In this document: positions 1 through 12,519 of the stretch, piece by piece
Position numbering within the stretch: position 1 is the first letter of the stretch
How the letters are laid out: each line of letters begins with the position of its first letter
Assembly: GCA_033064195.1 (NCBI GenBank)
Contig: JARBJD010000162.1
Location: forward strand, 98,708 to 162,707
DNA from: Blattamonas nauphoetae
Lineage: Eukaryota > Preaxostyla > Oxymonadida
Length of the DNA: 64,000 nucleotides
Direction of reading: 5' to 3'
The notes under the pieces: generated by a model
Told to the model about the DNA's origin: nothing
Databases searched by the model: none
Seen by the model: the letters and a program-made list of their open reading frames with translations, nothing else
Made by a program: the position numbers and the translations under genes

Positions 1-391
1 AACTCTCTCAATTGTTCAAGAATTGAATCAGGTTGAGACGGAAGTGTAATAGATGATTCCACTGTGGAGAAAAGACGTGACAATTGCAGAAAGAGGTTGA
101 GTGGTGGAGTGGGCAGCAGCAATCGAATTTGGCTCACCAATATGAGTGTAGAACGATGTCATCTGTGGTAGAAGGACGCAAAATTTCGACATATTGTGTC
201 TTAAAGGGTATCAGAAATTTAAAACGCAGGTTTGTTTATCTAGAGCGTCAGAGAAGATGCTTTCAAAGGATGTCGTCAAAAATAGACAAGTACTAGATTT
301 CAATGCGAAAAAAGACAAATCATACGTAATGAAGAGAGTTATGCTTGAAAGAAATCACAGATTGAGTGAAGCTATTATTGATCGCTGCTGA
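1..391 (+). CDS. 3' end of an unidentified gene (partial)
   Basis: The window opens inside what looks like the tail of a gene. From base 2 a frame reads TLSIVQELNQVETE. A 46-nt GT-AG intron (44-89) would join it to KEVEWWSGQQQ and onward. This frame either ends at 296 or, if a further short intron lies near 198-229, continues in a more protein-like frame that ends with TGA at 389-391. No family is recognised; the visible part is basic, with some coiled-coil character. The start lies outside the window. The exon joins are guesses from splice-site pattern only, so both the coding call and the exact 3' end are uncertain. Confidence 0.3.
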
Positions 392-580
392 GTGACAGTT
401 TTCTGTGATTTCTGGATGTATTGATTTGTGATGGTCCAATCCGCTGCTTTTCGAGAATTCTGCTCCTTGATAAGATTTAAATCCACAATATCAGCACTAG
501 TCATCCACTAATCGAAGAGTGTGAAGAAATGGCCATTATATTCTCAAAATCACAGATCCGCATTCTTTCTCCACAGTATC

Positions 581-3500
581 ATGGGGAATGACCCCACTTC
601 CCGACTCCAAGGGAACATTTCCCATCTCGAAGATGTATTCGCTTTTGTTTCTTTCTCACCTGATATTCCACTTCTTTAGGATTCATTTTCGGAATTGTCG
701 CCAGATGAGTCACAACGGTCATCACCAGTGAATGATATCGAAGAAACTGTGCAAAACTCTGCTTTTCTAGCAAATACAAGTTTGTTCTTTGCCCTGTACT
801 CTCAATCTATCATCGTTTTTCTAGTCACGTCCTTAACGCCACTCACTCTCCCCAGAAAGTTAAGCAGCCTCCTCATTCTCCTCATACAGTCACCACAATC
901 AATGACTCCATATGCTGTTCAGATTGTGAATCTCGTTGTGGGATTGGACTGTCACCATCTCGTAAAATCCAATAAAACTCTTCATGACGATGCAATTCAG
1001 TTAATTAAACTATCTCTTCGAAATCTCCGAAATGCTTTTGTCTCAAAAACTCCACCATTTTCTCCTCAAAGTGTTCTTCAGGCGTTGGCGAGGCTGTTCC
1101 ATCATTGTCTGACTCATCTCCTTCCAAAAGACAATTCTCTTCGTGATATATTCTATTCGCGTTCTATCATCGATGACATTGATGCAGCAGATCATTTCCC
1201 TCGCCAGTCCAAATCATTCGATCCACTCGAGAAGCAGGCTCTTTTTCCATCACGGACTGCCAGATTCCAGGGGAGTTACATCTCAACTCTTGCACCTGGA
1301 AAACCGATTGACTTTGATTCAGTCGCCTTTAAGTCGGTGGACGAAACAGTTGACGCATTGACCATCCTCGCTTTCTTCTACTCTGAACTTGAACTGAATA
1401 CTCTCTTCTCGTTTTTGTCTCTCTGCAAATATGAAGCCCCTCTTTCGCTTGTTCCTGATAAATCAACGAAATTTGAAGGCGAACATTATGGTGGAAGCCA
1501 ACAGCTTGCCCAAGGTTCACCTCGAACGACTTTCGTTCCAAGAACGACGCAAGGAGATCAGTTCACAACATCCATAACACAGCACCAATATGTGGAAGGA
1601 ATAGCACCAAACCAGAACCATTTTCGCACAACGACAACAATGTCTTCCACTGTTTTGACCGATTTGATTGTCTTTGACAAAATCGTTCAGATCGCTTTTT
1701 GTGCCGCAAATGATCTCAAATCTGACAGAGTCACACATGCTGCAACATATCTTATCATTTCTGCAGCTTCTTTCGACCCAGTTCACTTTTTTCCTCTCTA
1801 TAAGCGAGTAGTATCATTTCTCCTTCAGTTTTGCATTCATACCAACGACACCAAAAAGATTTTTGGCTATGAAATGCTCACAGCCATCCTTTTGTGCTAT
1901 TCTCGCGGAAATTTCGTCGATCACAATCAAGTTGCCTCGGATATCTTGACTCTGATCCAATCGACTCTTCTGTCGTCGCGTTCTGATTCTGAAGATGTGT
2001 CTCTGCAAAAATCTCGTACATCTGCCTTTTCTACACAAATTTTATCGCAGCGTGATGCTCTCACAACAACACCTTCGCCTCCTCTTCTGACTGCACAATT
2101 CATGTTCCTCTCGGTGTATGTGATGATATTCCAAATCCATGCAGAGGTTCCAACTGCAATTGTTGACCAATTGCTCGCACTTCCATTTTCTGCTCCTTTA
2201 GAGTTTGTCCTTTCGTCCATCTCCTCCACTCAACCTCAGCACGTCGATCGAATCCAATCCACACTCATTCATTCCCTCAAGCTTTTCATTCAAACACATT
2301 CATCAACCTCTCTCATGACACTTGACCAAATGAACAGCTCATACCATTCTGAACAAGCCCTCACACCTTTCGTTGACGCCACACCGCTCTTTCTCATCTT
2401 CATCTTCCTCGCTCGATTCTCATTCAAAGATCAAGACCTGACATTCACCATTCCCTTCCTCCAGAGCAACATTTCGAGCGGCTCAGAAGTTGATCGGCTT
2501 GCAGCATGTCTCGCACTGTTGGTCGTTCTCCAGAATGTGTCGACTCAATCCGTCGCCCAAACCGAAAAATCACAGCTGAACCAACACACACCCACAACCA
2601 CCCCACTCGCTCAAACTCTCCTCTCTGATCACGTTTCCGTTCTTCTGTCCACTCTCAAGAAGCAAAACTATCATTCTGTCAAGCTTTTTCTGTTGTCGTC
2701 TCTCCAACCCTATTTTAACACAATCTTGTCACAACACCAACATTTTGAAGTAATCGAGCAGTGTCTGGATGATTCATACTTTGACGTTCATTTTGCTTGT
2801 TCTCACCTCCTGACACGATTGGCTCTTTCGTCGCCTGTTGACTCCCGACTCATACAACCCATTCGCTCCATCTTCTTCAAATTGTCCTCCCCTATTTCCG
2901 TTCAGCCCCAAACCAGTATTTCTCGTCTCATCCCTCCCAATCATCCCAACTCTGACGCCTTCGATCCCATCCAAATGCGACTAAGGTTCGCCCAAGTCGG
3001 CCCACATCTCCCGCAACCTCCCAATCCTGTCAGCACCAACCTTTTCATCCCTCAAACTGACCCTGCGAAGGATTCTGAGGATTCTCAAGATCCCCCTCAA
3101 ACATTCTCTGTCTCGACTGTCACAATCATCTCATCACTCAACCAACTCCTCCGCAAACACCTCCCTCTCTCGCCAGCGCTTGCCTCACAAGTTTCAGTCC
3201 CTCCACACCAGAACAAGGATGGACACATCGCCCATCCCCTCTTCAATCTCCTCCCGTTCTTTGTCCACTCAAGAACATCTGACGAACTTGTTGGTGAGAC
3301 GTACACCATCACCCAAACTTCTCGAATTCTGAGCATGCTCCTCCGAACATCTAACGGGTTATATGTGTCATCCACCTCTCCATCCCTCAACAACCAATAC
3401 ACTCCGTCTGTCATCATCAATTCAATCAGCACCATTATCCCCATCATATTCTCTTCTGTCCAGTACACTCACTTCCTCCGACCAATCCGAGCCACTAGGC

Positions 3501-6500
3501 AGGTCGAATTCCAAGAAGTATCGCAATACTTCCTCCTCCTCTCGCTCCAATCAATCCTCCGCGCGTACACCTTCTCCTGCCTCCCTGACTCATTCCACGC
3601 CGTCTCCCTGAACCTCGTGAACACAGTTCTCCAGCTATTCCTTTCTTCAAACGAGTCGCCTCTCGCTGTCCCGTGCATCTCCACACTCGTAATTCTTCTC
3701 ACAGAAATCAGACAAGCCGGAATTGAACTGTTAACAGCCGCGCCACTCCTCATCATCGCATACATGCTCACACTGAGCTCATATTTCAGCCCCCAAGTCC
3801 AGATGAAGGCTTACCCACTCATCGGGTTGGTCGGAGCGATTCGGTCAGATGTTGTGCGATCCATCGGAATGAAATTGAAGAAGGGAGTGAAGCACCTCTC
3901 TGATTCTTCGAAAGTGGTTCCTCACAAACCGAAACAACTTCCTAAATCTCGTCGTTTTCTCCGACCGGAAGATTTGAAGGATCTGATCCTTCCGGACCCG
4001 TCTCAAACTCCCACAACCAACACACAAGCCTTCTCCTCACAACACAGCTTTCAGAAATCGTTGTCGCTCTCTCGAAAAGAGGATTATGATCTTGTGTTCA
4101 ACAATCGAACTCCGAAATCTTGGACAGGGCGTGCATATCAACAAAGGAAGGAGGAATTTGTGGGGTGTTCGATGGCTGTCGATGATGACATCAGCTCCTC
4201 CGATTCAGACTCCCATTCGTCGATGGATGAGTCCCTTGATGGATACTTCCGGAATGATAAGAAAACGTTTGATATCACAAAAACTCGCTTGCTCTTCTCC
4301 ACCCGCAAGGTTCAACCGAAACCAAGCATGCTTTGGAAGGAGAAGGACGGATGGATGGCCCACAAAAAACGACACGAAGCAAAAGATTCTGCGGTTAATC
4401 AAGTTTTATTGAGTGATACTTTCCTCCGTTCGGTTGATGCCAGCTTGAACGCTCTCCCTTCCACTGTCCGGTCGACCTTTGTGTCGCTATTCAGCCAGGA
4501 CACGATAAATCTCACGCCACCCAAAATCACAAACATTGGAGTTGACAACTTCTTCATCCCGCTGGTGAAGAAGGAGAAAGAAGTAAAGAAGCAAGAGATC
4601 GAATCGGGGACACAAGCTGAGGAGAAAGACCACGATCGCACTCTCAACATTGTTGGGATGGGAATCAATTGGGACATTCCGATCGGAATGGCATCGGCAG
4701 TCGAAGGTGCTCTCGCTCAAAACCACAACAGTCTCAATCCTCCCGCTCCCGCTCGAACCACAAACGCTCCTCCGCTGACAATGTACCCGACACATCCTCT
4801 CTACCCTCCGTACATCACCCTCGTCACCCTCCTGAACGACATCCACAGCAAAGACCCTCCGACAAGCATCCTCGCCGCCACTTTCATCCAACAGGCTGAT
4901 ATTTTGAAGGCAATTGTTCGCATTCTCTGCTACCAGCTCCCAAACTCTGATGCTTACCTTTTCATTCCACTTGTTATTCCTTCCCTCCTCAATCGACTCT
5001 ACACCGTCTGCGAATCTGCCTGTTTTGAAATGGCTGAACTGATTCTGGCGTACATAGGAGAACTGATCTGCTCGTTCAAGCGGTACTTCCATCCGTATTA
5101 TGCCGATATTCTTTCGCTCATCTGCACTAATTGGCCGTCACTGAACCAAACCATTGTTTTGTCTCTGCTCGACAAGATATCATTCTCTCATCCTGACGCT
5201 CTCGTTCCGTATCTCCACTTTCTCGTTCCACAGTTTGTTGTGTTGTTGGAAGATGCTCTCCCGCAAAAGCAGCACTTCTGCCAGCATTGTCGAAGTCTGA
5301 TTGAATCTCCGACGAACACAAGCAGCTCTGATCCAACCCTGTGCACCCTCTGTCAGACTCTCGGAACTGGTCAGTCGAAGACACTGGGGACGCTCATGTT
5401 TACTTATCCATCAACATCCATCACAGATTCACAGAACACGCCGCTCTATGAGGAACATGTTCAACAAAAGGAAACACCACCACAATCATCACCATCAAAC
5501 TCTCTGAGTGCAATCGTTACTGCTCTGTCTGTTCTACAGATTCTTCGAATTCTGGTGTCAATTGGTAAACCCATCAATGATTATTTTCATCTGTTCGTCC
5601 CCGTCTTGACAAAACTCATCGAATGTCATCCCCATAAGCCCAACAAAAGCCCGTCAGAAGGTGGGTCATCGTCCTCAGTGATCTCGTCATTCATGCAACA
5701 ATCAACCACAGCGACACAGCCACTCTCGTCCTCGCTTTCTCCATCATCAAAGCCACGCGGAAGCCAGTCGTCGGATCCCCTGGATCGCCAGTCAGACTCT
5801 CTCATTTCGTCACAGAACCACAACATCCTCAGACCTCTTCCCACATCCCTCTCTGATTTCTACACAGCCACACCAGCCTTCTTCGATTTCGTCCACATCT
5901 CACCTGATCCCCACATCTTAGTCACAAGCACCAAACATGGCGTCTCACATCAAGCCGGTCTCTCACCGCATGGTGATTCGATTCTTTCCAAAACGGAGAA
6001 TGTTGTTTTCAACTTTCTCCCAGACGCCAGTCGGATGTACTCATCCACTCCAAATACATCTGCCCAAACTCAAAAGACGACGTACTACATTCAGCCACGC
6101 TTCGAAATCAAGTCCATCTTTCGGTCTCTCGATTCAACTGACATTGAACTGGTTTCTCTCGATGCTCTCGTCAAGCTGGGGGCGTCTCTCTTGACCATTA
6201 TCGCATATCTGCATCTTCCAATTTCGACAATCCAAAACAATCAAACACTCAGTCCATCAATCGGTGAATTGGATGAAGCCGCTGTCGCCCTAGTCTCACT
6301 GACTGGTATTAATCCATTCGCGAATGTTGCTTCTCTCCCAATGGCAGTTGTCGAAGCACTCAGGGCTTTAATCCTCTCTTTGGATGTCGCCCAACACTCT
6401 GCCTCTCTCGTCCATCTGTTCCGAGCTGCCCTCACACTCCACAATCCGCCACCCATGCTCAAAGAATCAGCTCACGTGTCTCTCTGCTTCATCGCTGCCC

Positions 6501-9500
6501 AGCTCGGATATGATTTTGTAAACTACCTCCCAAGTGTCATGCAAGCATACGTCGACTCGTTCTACAGTGTCTGGAGAGACTACGACTCGTTCCCGAAGAA
6601 GCAACGGCATCAATATCGGAAGGTCCCCACGGAGCCCAAACCGAAGGCCCATCTCCTTTCATCCCCGAACCGACTGGATCGAGGGTCGAGTGAGAGCGAC
6701 ATGGGAAGACGTGGAACACCCCTGAAAAGGCTTCCTCTTGGAGGGTTCGGGTCGATCCAGACTACTCTCACACATTCTTTCGAAGTGTCTGAAAGTGTCG
6801 TCGAGGCCGATCCAGCTTTCCTCTCGAACGAACTCATCCAGAAACAACTCGGATATGTCATGTCTTCGTTCATTGGACGAATCACAACTCGAAAGATCGA
6901 CCTCCCGAATTATGCATTATGGATCTTCCCTCCGTTCTCATTGTCAATTTCACTCTTCATTCGAGCTCGTGCCATCCAAGAGATCAGGCAAGCCGCTCAA
7001 ACAAAACTGAATCACTTTCATGGAAATGCGAACCTTCCGGAATTTGTTCGAGATACGTCTCTCTCTTTCTATCCTCCGTCGACGCTTGGCATCCTTCTGA
7101 CTCCTCCATCGTCCGGCACCCATTCCATGTTTGTGAACGATCTTCTCCGAGCAAGACAGGAGTTGATTCCGAAAGACCCCGACTCTGATCCGATCACCCC
7201 TGTCCAGTTCCCGTCTCGAACACACGAGTCCCACATCCAAGAAGCTATGATGACCACAGTAACAATGGGAGGTGGTCAGATGCATAGTTCAAGCGAGACA
7301 AGCCCCATTTCCATTCTCCAACAGATTCCGATCACTGAGAACCAGTCATTCCCCCTCACGCCATTCAACCTCTCACAATACATCGATTCGTCTTCACCTT
7401 TCTGTGTTTCGTCTCTCATCAATCCGACATATCTGCCAGTGGACAAAATGAAATCAAATGAGGATGATGACGATTCATTTGATGAGATTGCTCATCCTCC
7501 GCCTTTCCGCCAAAAACAAACGATCCCACTTTCACAAATCGAGTCATCTCCATCAGTGACAGCCGAGAAAATGGATACCCCAACTCTCTCAATCCAACAA
7601 TCACCCATCAGCTCATTCACATCAAATCAGAACAGCATGTCCTACGACGAATTGTGGGAGCGATGGTTCGACGCGTTCTGCACGTCTCTTCTGAAGTCGT
7701 CGCCTCATCCAGCTCTCCGTGCGTGTACATCGATTCCTCCCGCCTCGACGCTGCCAATTGCGAGAGCCCTCTTTCCATACTCGGCTGTCGCTCAATGGGA
7801 GCGCTCGTCACAGTTTCGTTCTGAGTATGTCTCAGCAACCATTGCAGCAATCTCTTCGGAACATGTCCCCACACACATGAAGCATGCTCTCTTCAGCCTC
7901 CTTCCCTTTTTGGAGAGAGAATGTCCCCAGACTATCCTCTTCCCCTCGTTCAACCATACCATGATGTGGATGGCCAATGCTCTGGATTCAAAAGCTCTCT
8001 TCTTGCACTACGCCGAGAAACAACATCTCCGTCACCATGCAGCTGAATGCACTGTCACCATGCGCGCCTTCAGACGATCAGAACTCCTCACACATCAGTA
8101 CTATCAAGAAACAAAGCAGGATACTACCACGATGTGGAATGACTTCGAGTTTGTTCTGAAGAATGAGCTCCTCCGATCCGTCCATAACCAAAGGACTTCC
8201 TTCCGATCGACTGCTGAAGCACTGTATCCACGCAGCCCACATTCCATCTTCATCGCAGCACAAGAAGAGACATCGAGGTCGAGGCAGCACCCACAGGCAT
8301 TCACAGAACAACACAAAGAAGCAAGCAAACTCCGAAAGATCTTGTTCGACGAAAGACAGAAAGAAATCTTCGCAGCTCATAGCCAGTCAACCATTGACAC
8401 ACAATCTTACATCGCTCAGGTCTGGAAAATGCCCCAACTCGAAATCAATGAAGACACCCAGTTTGACTTATCCGTCTTCCTCGAAACATACTTCACTGGA
8501 AAGCCCAACGGGAGCATTCTTTCCCATCCGCTCCAATCTCAAACCCCTGTCAACATTTCGGAAGGCCCAAATGTTTTTCTGTATGACGGGATGAATTGGT
8601 CATCTGTTCTACTTTCGACGCTTCTGAGTACTAATGAGCAGCGGACAGTGAGCCAATCTGTGATTGTTAGTGAAATCCTGCTGTCACTCACAGACCAACT
8701 CCACCTTCATGATCCAACGCTTCTTCTCCAAGAACTTCACACAACAGCCTCACTCCATCCACCATCCTTCCACACTCTAATCAGCACGTCCAATTGGGAG
8801 GAGGCTTCCAAACTGTTCTGCATCCGTCCATCAGAAACACTCACTCCAACAGAATTGATTCTCGCTCGCTATGCACACATCAACTATTTAGTTTCCAAAG
8901 AACGTTGGTACGATGTTCTTAACGAAACAATGGATTTCTTCAACACACTGCTCTTTCCACGTCCGATCTCCGATCCACATTTTCCAAACGAATCAACAGC
9001 TGTGTATCTCCTTTCCAAGATCGTCGATCCATCGCTTCTGGTTGATATCTGTTGTGAGTTGAAACAACATTGTTTGAATCTCGCGACGAAGCTTCATTGC
9101 TACTCCTCTGTTTTATCGATTCTCTCAAATGCCAATCAGATTATCAGAATGTTCCCTGGTTCCTCACAGTTCTCTCAGGAGCGATCAGATCTTCAAGACA
9201 TCACATTCTACACGATGTGCGATTCAAACGAGAGTCATTCCACCCAAGTCCAGAAAATCGAGATCGTCTCCAACAAGTTCATCTCGTACATCCAATCACT
9301 CACGCCCGAATACCAGCATGTTGTCCCAGCGAGCCTTGTTGAAAACGTACCGACACTGTGGACACTCGGGGAGGCTTTGACTTTTCGCTCATCGGATTGC
9401 TGTGAACCAAAACGGCGGATGCTCCTGGACAAATGGAAGAAAAGGGCAGAACTTCCCTCAAATGAACAGATCCGAAGGAATGTGTCGTCAATCATGTCGA

Positions 9501-12343
9501 TTGCTCTTCCAATCGAAGAAACGTTGGCCATGCTTGAGAAGAGACTCAGAACGAAATGGTCCAAAAATGATATCCATCTTCTCGGACCACTCGAATCGAT
9601 GCTGTCATTGCAGTCGATCTCACAACATACTCAATCCTCCGCCGAAATCTTTGGAAAGATCTCTCTCAACACAATCGCAATCCGAAAAGAGAACGGCTTC
9701 TTGACTCTCCCGAATGCCCTGCAAACACTGTATGCTTTCACAGCCTCCATCCCTGACAATCAACCGCAGCTAAAAGCTCATTCAGTCGCAACACTTGTCA
9801 GATGGTGTCTGTCTGCACCGTCCATCGACCATTCCAATCTCGTTCAAGTCGACCCTCTCCCGCTCATTGAAGATGTCCTCTTTGGTGGCCCAGTCACATT
9901 CCCTCCTTCGTATCCAGCTGCTTTGCTGCATCTTCTCGAAGGAGCGATTCAGATTGCTCCAGCCTGGCACAACGGATGGGTTGCCCTTCGAAGATTCTGC
10001 TCTTTTTCGGCGGAACTTCTCTCCAAACCGGAGTCAGCTGTTCAAACTGGAGAGAGTGTACCAAATCTTCAACAAACACGAACCGCTCAATCACTCGGAA
10101 TTTCACTTGCAACAAACCAAATTACACGATCATCGAAGCAGGTTGTCGCCTTCCTCATTGCTGCAACACGCGCCGCTGCATCAGCCTTCCTCCTCGCATC
10201 AACAAACCAACTTCCTGTTTTCGCGGATCATCTTCTTGCCACAAGCCAACCCCAACCCACAAAAACCAATCACATGACCGAATCGAACCAGTTCACAGAT
10301 TCCATTTCTCTTCTCCGTCTCTGGCTTCGCTTCGGATCGATTCCTCAAATAAACTCGATCTTCATGGAAACTGTCTGCCACATCCCAGAGTCCTTCTGGA
10401 TTTGGGTTGTTCCACAACTCATGGCATGGTTGTACTCACCTGGATTCAAACCAAACTTTCATGTTCATTCCCTCGTCGCTGATCTTGCCGGACGATATCC
10501 TCAGTCTTTCATCTTCCCGCTTCTCCTCGCCCACACGTCTGCTCTCCCCGATGAGCAGACTCAGTTGGTCCAGCTCATGGCAACACTTCCTCAGCAGACT
10601 CTCACAGATGGCATTCTCGTCTCGTCAGAACTTGTGAGAGTGGCCATCACTCTCTGTGAAGCCTGGCCGGAAGCAATTGCTGAAGCGAAGAAACTCTTCC
10701 TCGCGGAAAAGCGACCAGACAAAATGTTGGCTCGAATTGCTCATCAACTCATCTCCTCCAATCGAAGAACAAAGACTGCAGGAGACATCGCCTTCCACCA
10801 CATGTACGATGCGGACATTCTAACTGCGTGTGAATGCCTCGACAAATTCCACAACATTCAGAACAAGGTTGATATCGCTCCGGCCCTTCCCATGCTGGAG
10901 GTTGTCATGAAACGGTGTCGTGTTGATGTTGAGCAGATGAAAGACATGCAGATCAACACATATGCACCTGAACTCGCTCTCCGAACTCATTTCTCACTGG
11001 CCATTCCAGGAACTGTGATGAGCTCGACAGAATGGGTGAATATCCATTCCTTCAAATCACATGTCGCCATTCTCCACTCAAAGCAGCGACCTCGACGAAT
11101 CGAGATCGAAGGGGAGGATGGGTGTATGTACCCGTTCCTCTTGAAAGGACATGAAGACATTCGACTCGACGAACGGATGATGCAGCTCCTCGGCTTGGTC
11201 AATGTCCTCCTCTCTCGACCTTCTCTCCAATCTCGACTGGATGGAACAATCCAAACCAGATCTGAGTTCATGATGCGCACCACAAAATACCCGGCTGTTC
11301 CACTCTCTCCGAATGTTGGACTGATCGGATGGGTTCCAAATTGTGATTCAATGGTCTCGCTCGTGATGGAGTATCGAGAACGAATGCGAGTCTCCCCTGA
11401 GCTAGAAAAGCGACTGACGTTCTCGCGACAGGAAGAATTTGATGAATTGACCATGATGCAGAAAGTTGATTTCTTTGAACATGTCAAGAACAGTACGACT
11501 GGTGCTGATCTCTTCCACATCATGTATTGGATGTCTCGCACACCCGAGCTCTGGTTGGAGCGCCGCCAATCGTACACCCAGTCCTTCGCGTCAATGTCTG
11601 CTGTTGGATATTTGATGGGACTTGGCGATCGACATCCCAGTAACATTCTCATAGATCGAGTGACAGGAGGGATCGTTCACATTGACTATGGAGACTGTTT
11701 CGATGTTGCGATGAGAAGGAAGCAGACACCAGAGCGAGTTTCATTCAGACTGACCAGGATGGTTGTGAACGCGTTTGAGAACACATCGGCAGAGGGCTTG
11801 TTCAAACCAACATTCACGGAAACACTTCGACTGCTACAGCACAACAAGGAATCGATCGCTTCTATCCTCGAATCGTTCCTTGTTGACCCACTCACATCGT
11901 GGCGGATTTACGGAGCCGAAGATGTCCAACCACCAGGAGAAGCAGACAAATACGAAGACCCAGACAAAGAGGAGCCAGACAGCATGCGAGAGCAGATTCC
12001 GCAACAAAAACAAGATGCCGTCGACGACGAAGCGAGAAACCAGGCGGAACAGGCACAGATGAACCAGATGACAGGAGAAGCCCCTCCAGCAATCACTGAA
12101 CTGGCAGAGAACTTCCCGAGATCGCATCCACCGAATGAGATTGCACATCCAGCTGATTTTGTCGATGCAGTGACTCACAACAGGCGAGCAACAGAAGAAT
12201 ATCACAGAATCTTGGAGAAGTTGGAAGGACGAATGTTAGGCCAAGCTTTATCCACTGAACAACAAGCAGAATTCTTGATTTCTCAAGCCCAAAACCATAT
12301 TAATTTAGCACAGATGTTTTTGGGATGGTGCATTTTTTGGTAA
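581..12343 (+). CDS. TOR: TOR (target of rapamycin) PIKK-family Ser/Thr kinase
   Basis: Central growth-control kinase of the TORC complexes. Exon 1 (581-634, MGNDPTSRLQ...) is followed by a 45-nt intron (635-679) and one exon to TAA at 12341-12343, giving about 3905 residues. Order: a HEAT-type helical repeat region over the first ~2500 residues; a FAT region, with a TRP-like match to the mTOR 'AWHAWAV' segment near residue 3110 (AWHNGWVAL); an FRB-like region at ~3330-3430; a kinase domain at ~3475-3770 with catalytic GLGDRHPSN and HIDYGD (DFG is DYG); an acidic linker; and a FATC tail ending FLGWCIFW (mTOR ends IGWCPFW). Kinase segments such as LLKGHEDIRLDERMMQL and FRLTRMV match mTOR almost residue for residue, which separates it from ATM, ATR and SMG1. 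It is far longer than human mTOR (2549). A CxxC...CxxC cluster at ~1552-1578 is an extra. Exon 1 rests on splice pattern only. Confidence 0.95.
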
Positions 12344-12519
12344 TGTTTCTGTCTTCTTTTCTCATTTCACCCCTGTTTATTGAGCAACGATCGCTTGTAT
12401 ATTGCTGTCTTCTCGCTCAAATGTCTGAAGACTTAGTCTAAATTACTCCTTCATCACTTGGGTGAAATGACTCGTTCACCGACTGGGTTGATCACTCTTC
12501 CTCGTTCTGTTTCTCAATA

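Noticed and set aside
10987-11652. Long minus-strand frame opposite the TOR kinase domain
   Set aside because: It is the antisense shadow of highly conserved kinase sequence, with no family features of its own. The same holds for the antisense frames at 4487-5092 and 20014-20709.
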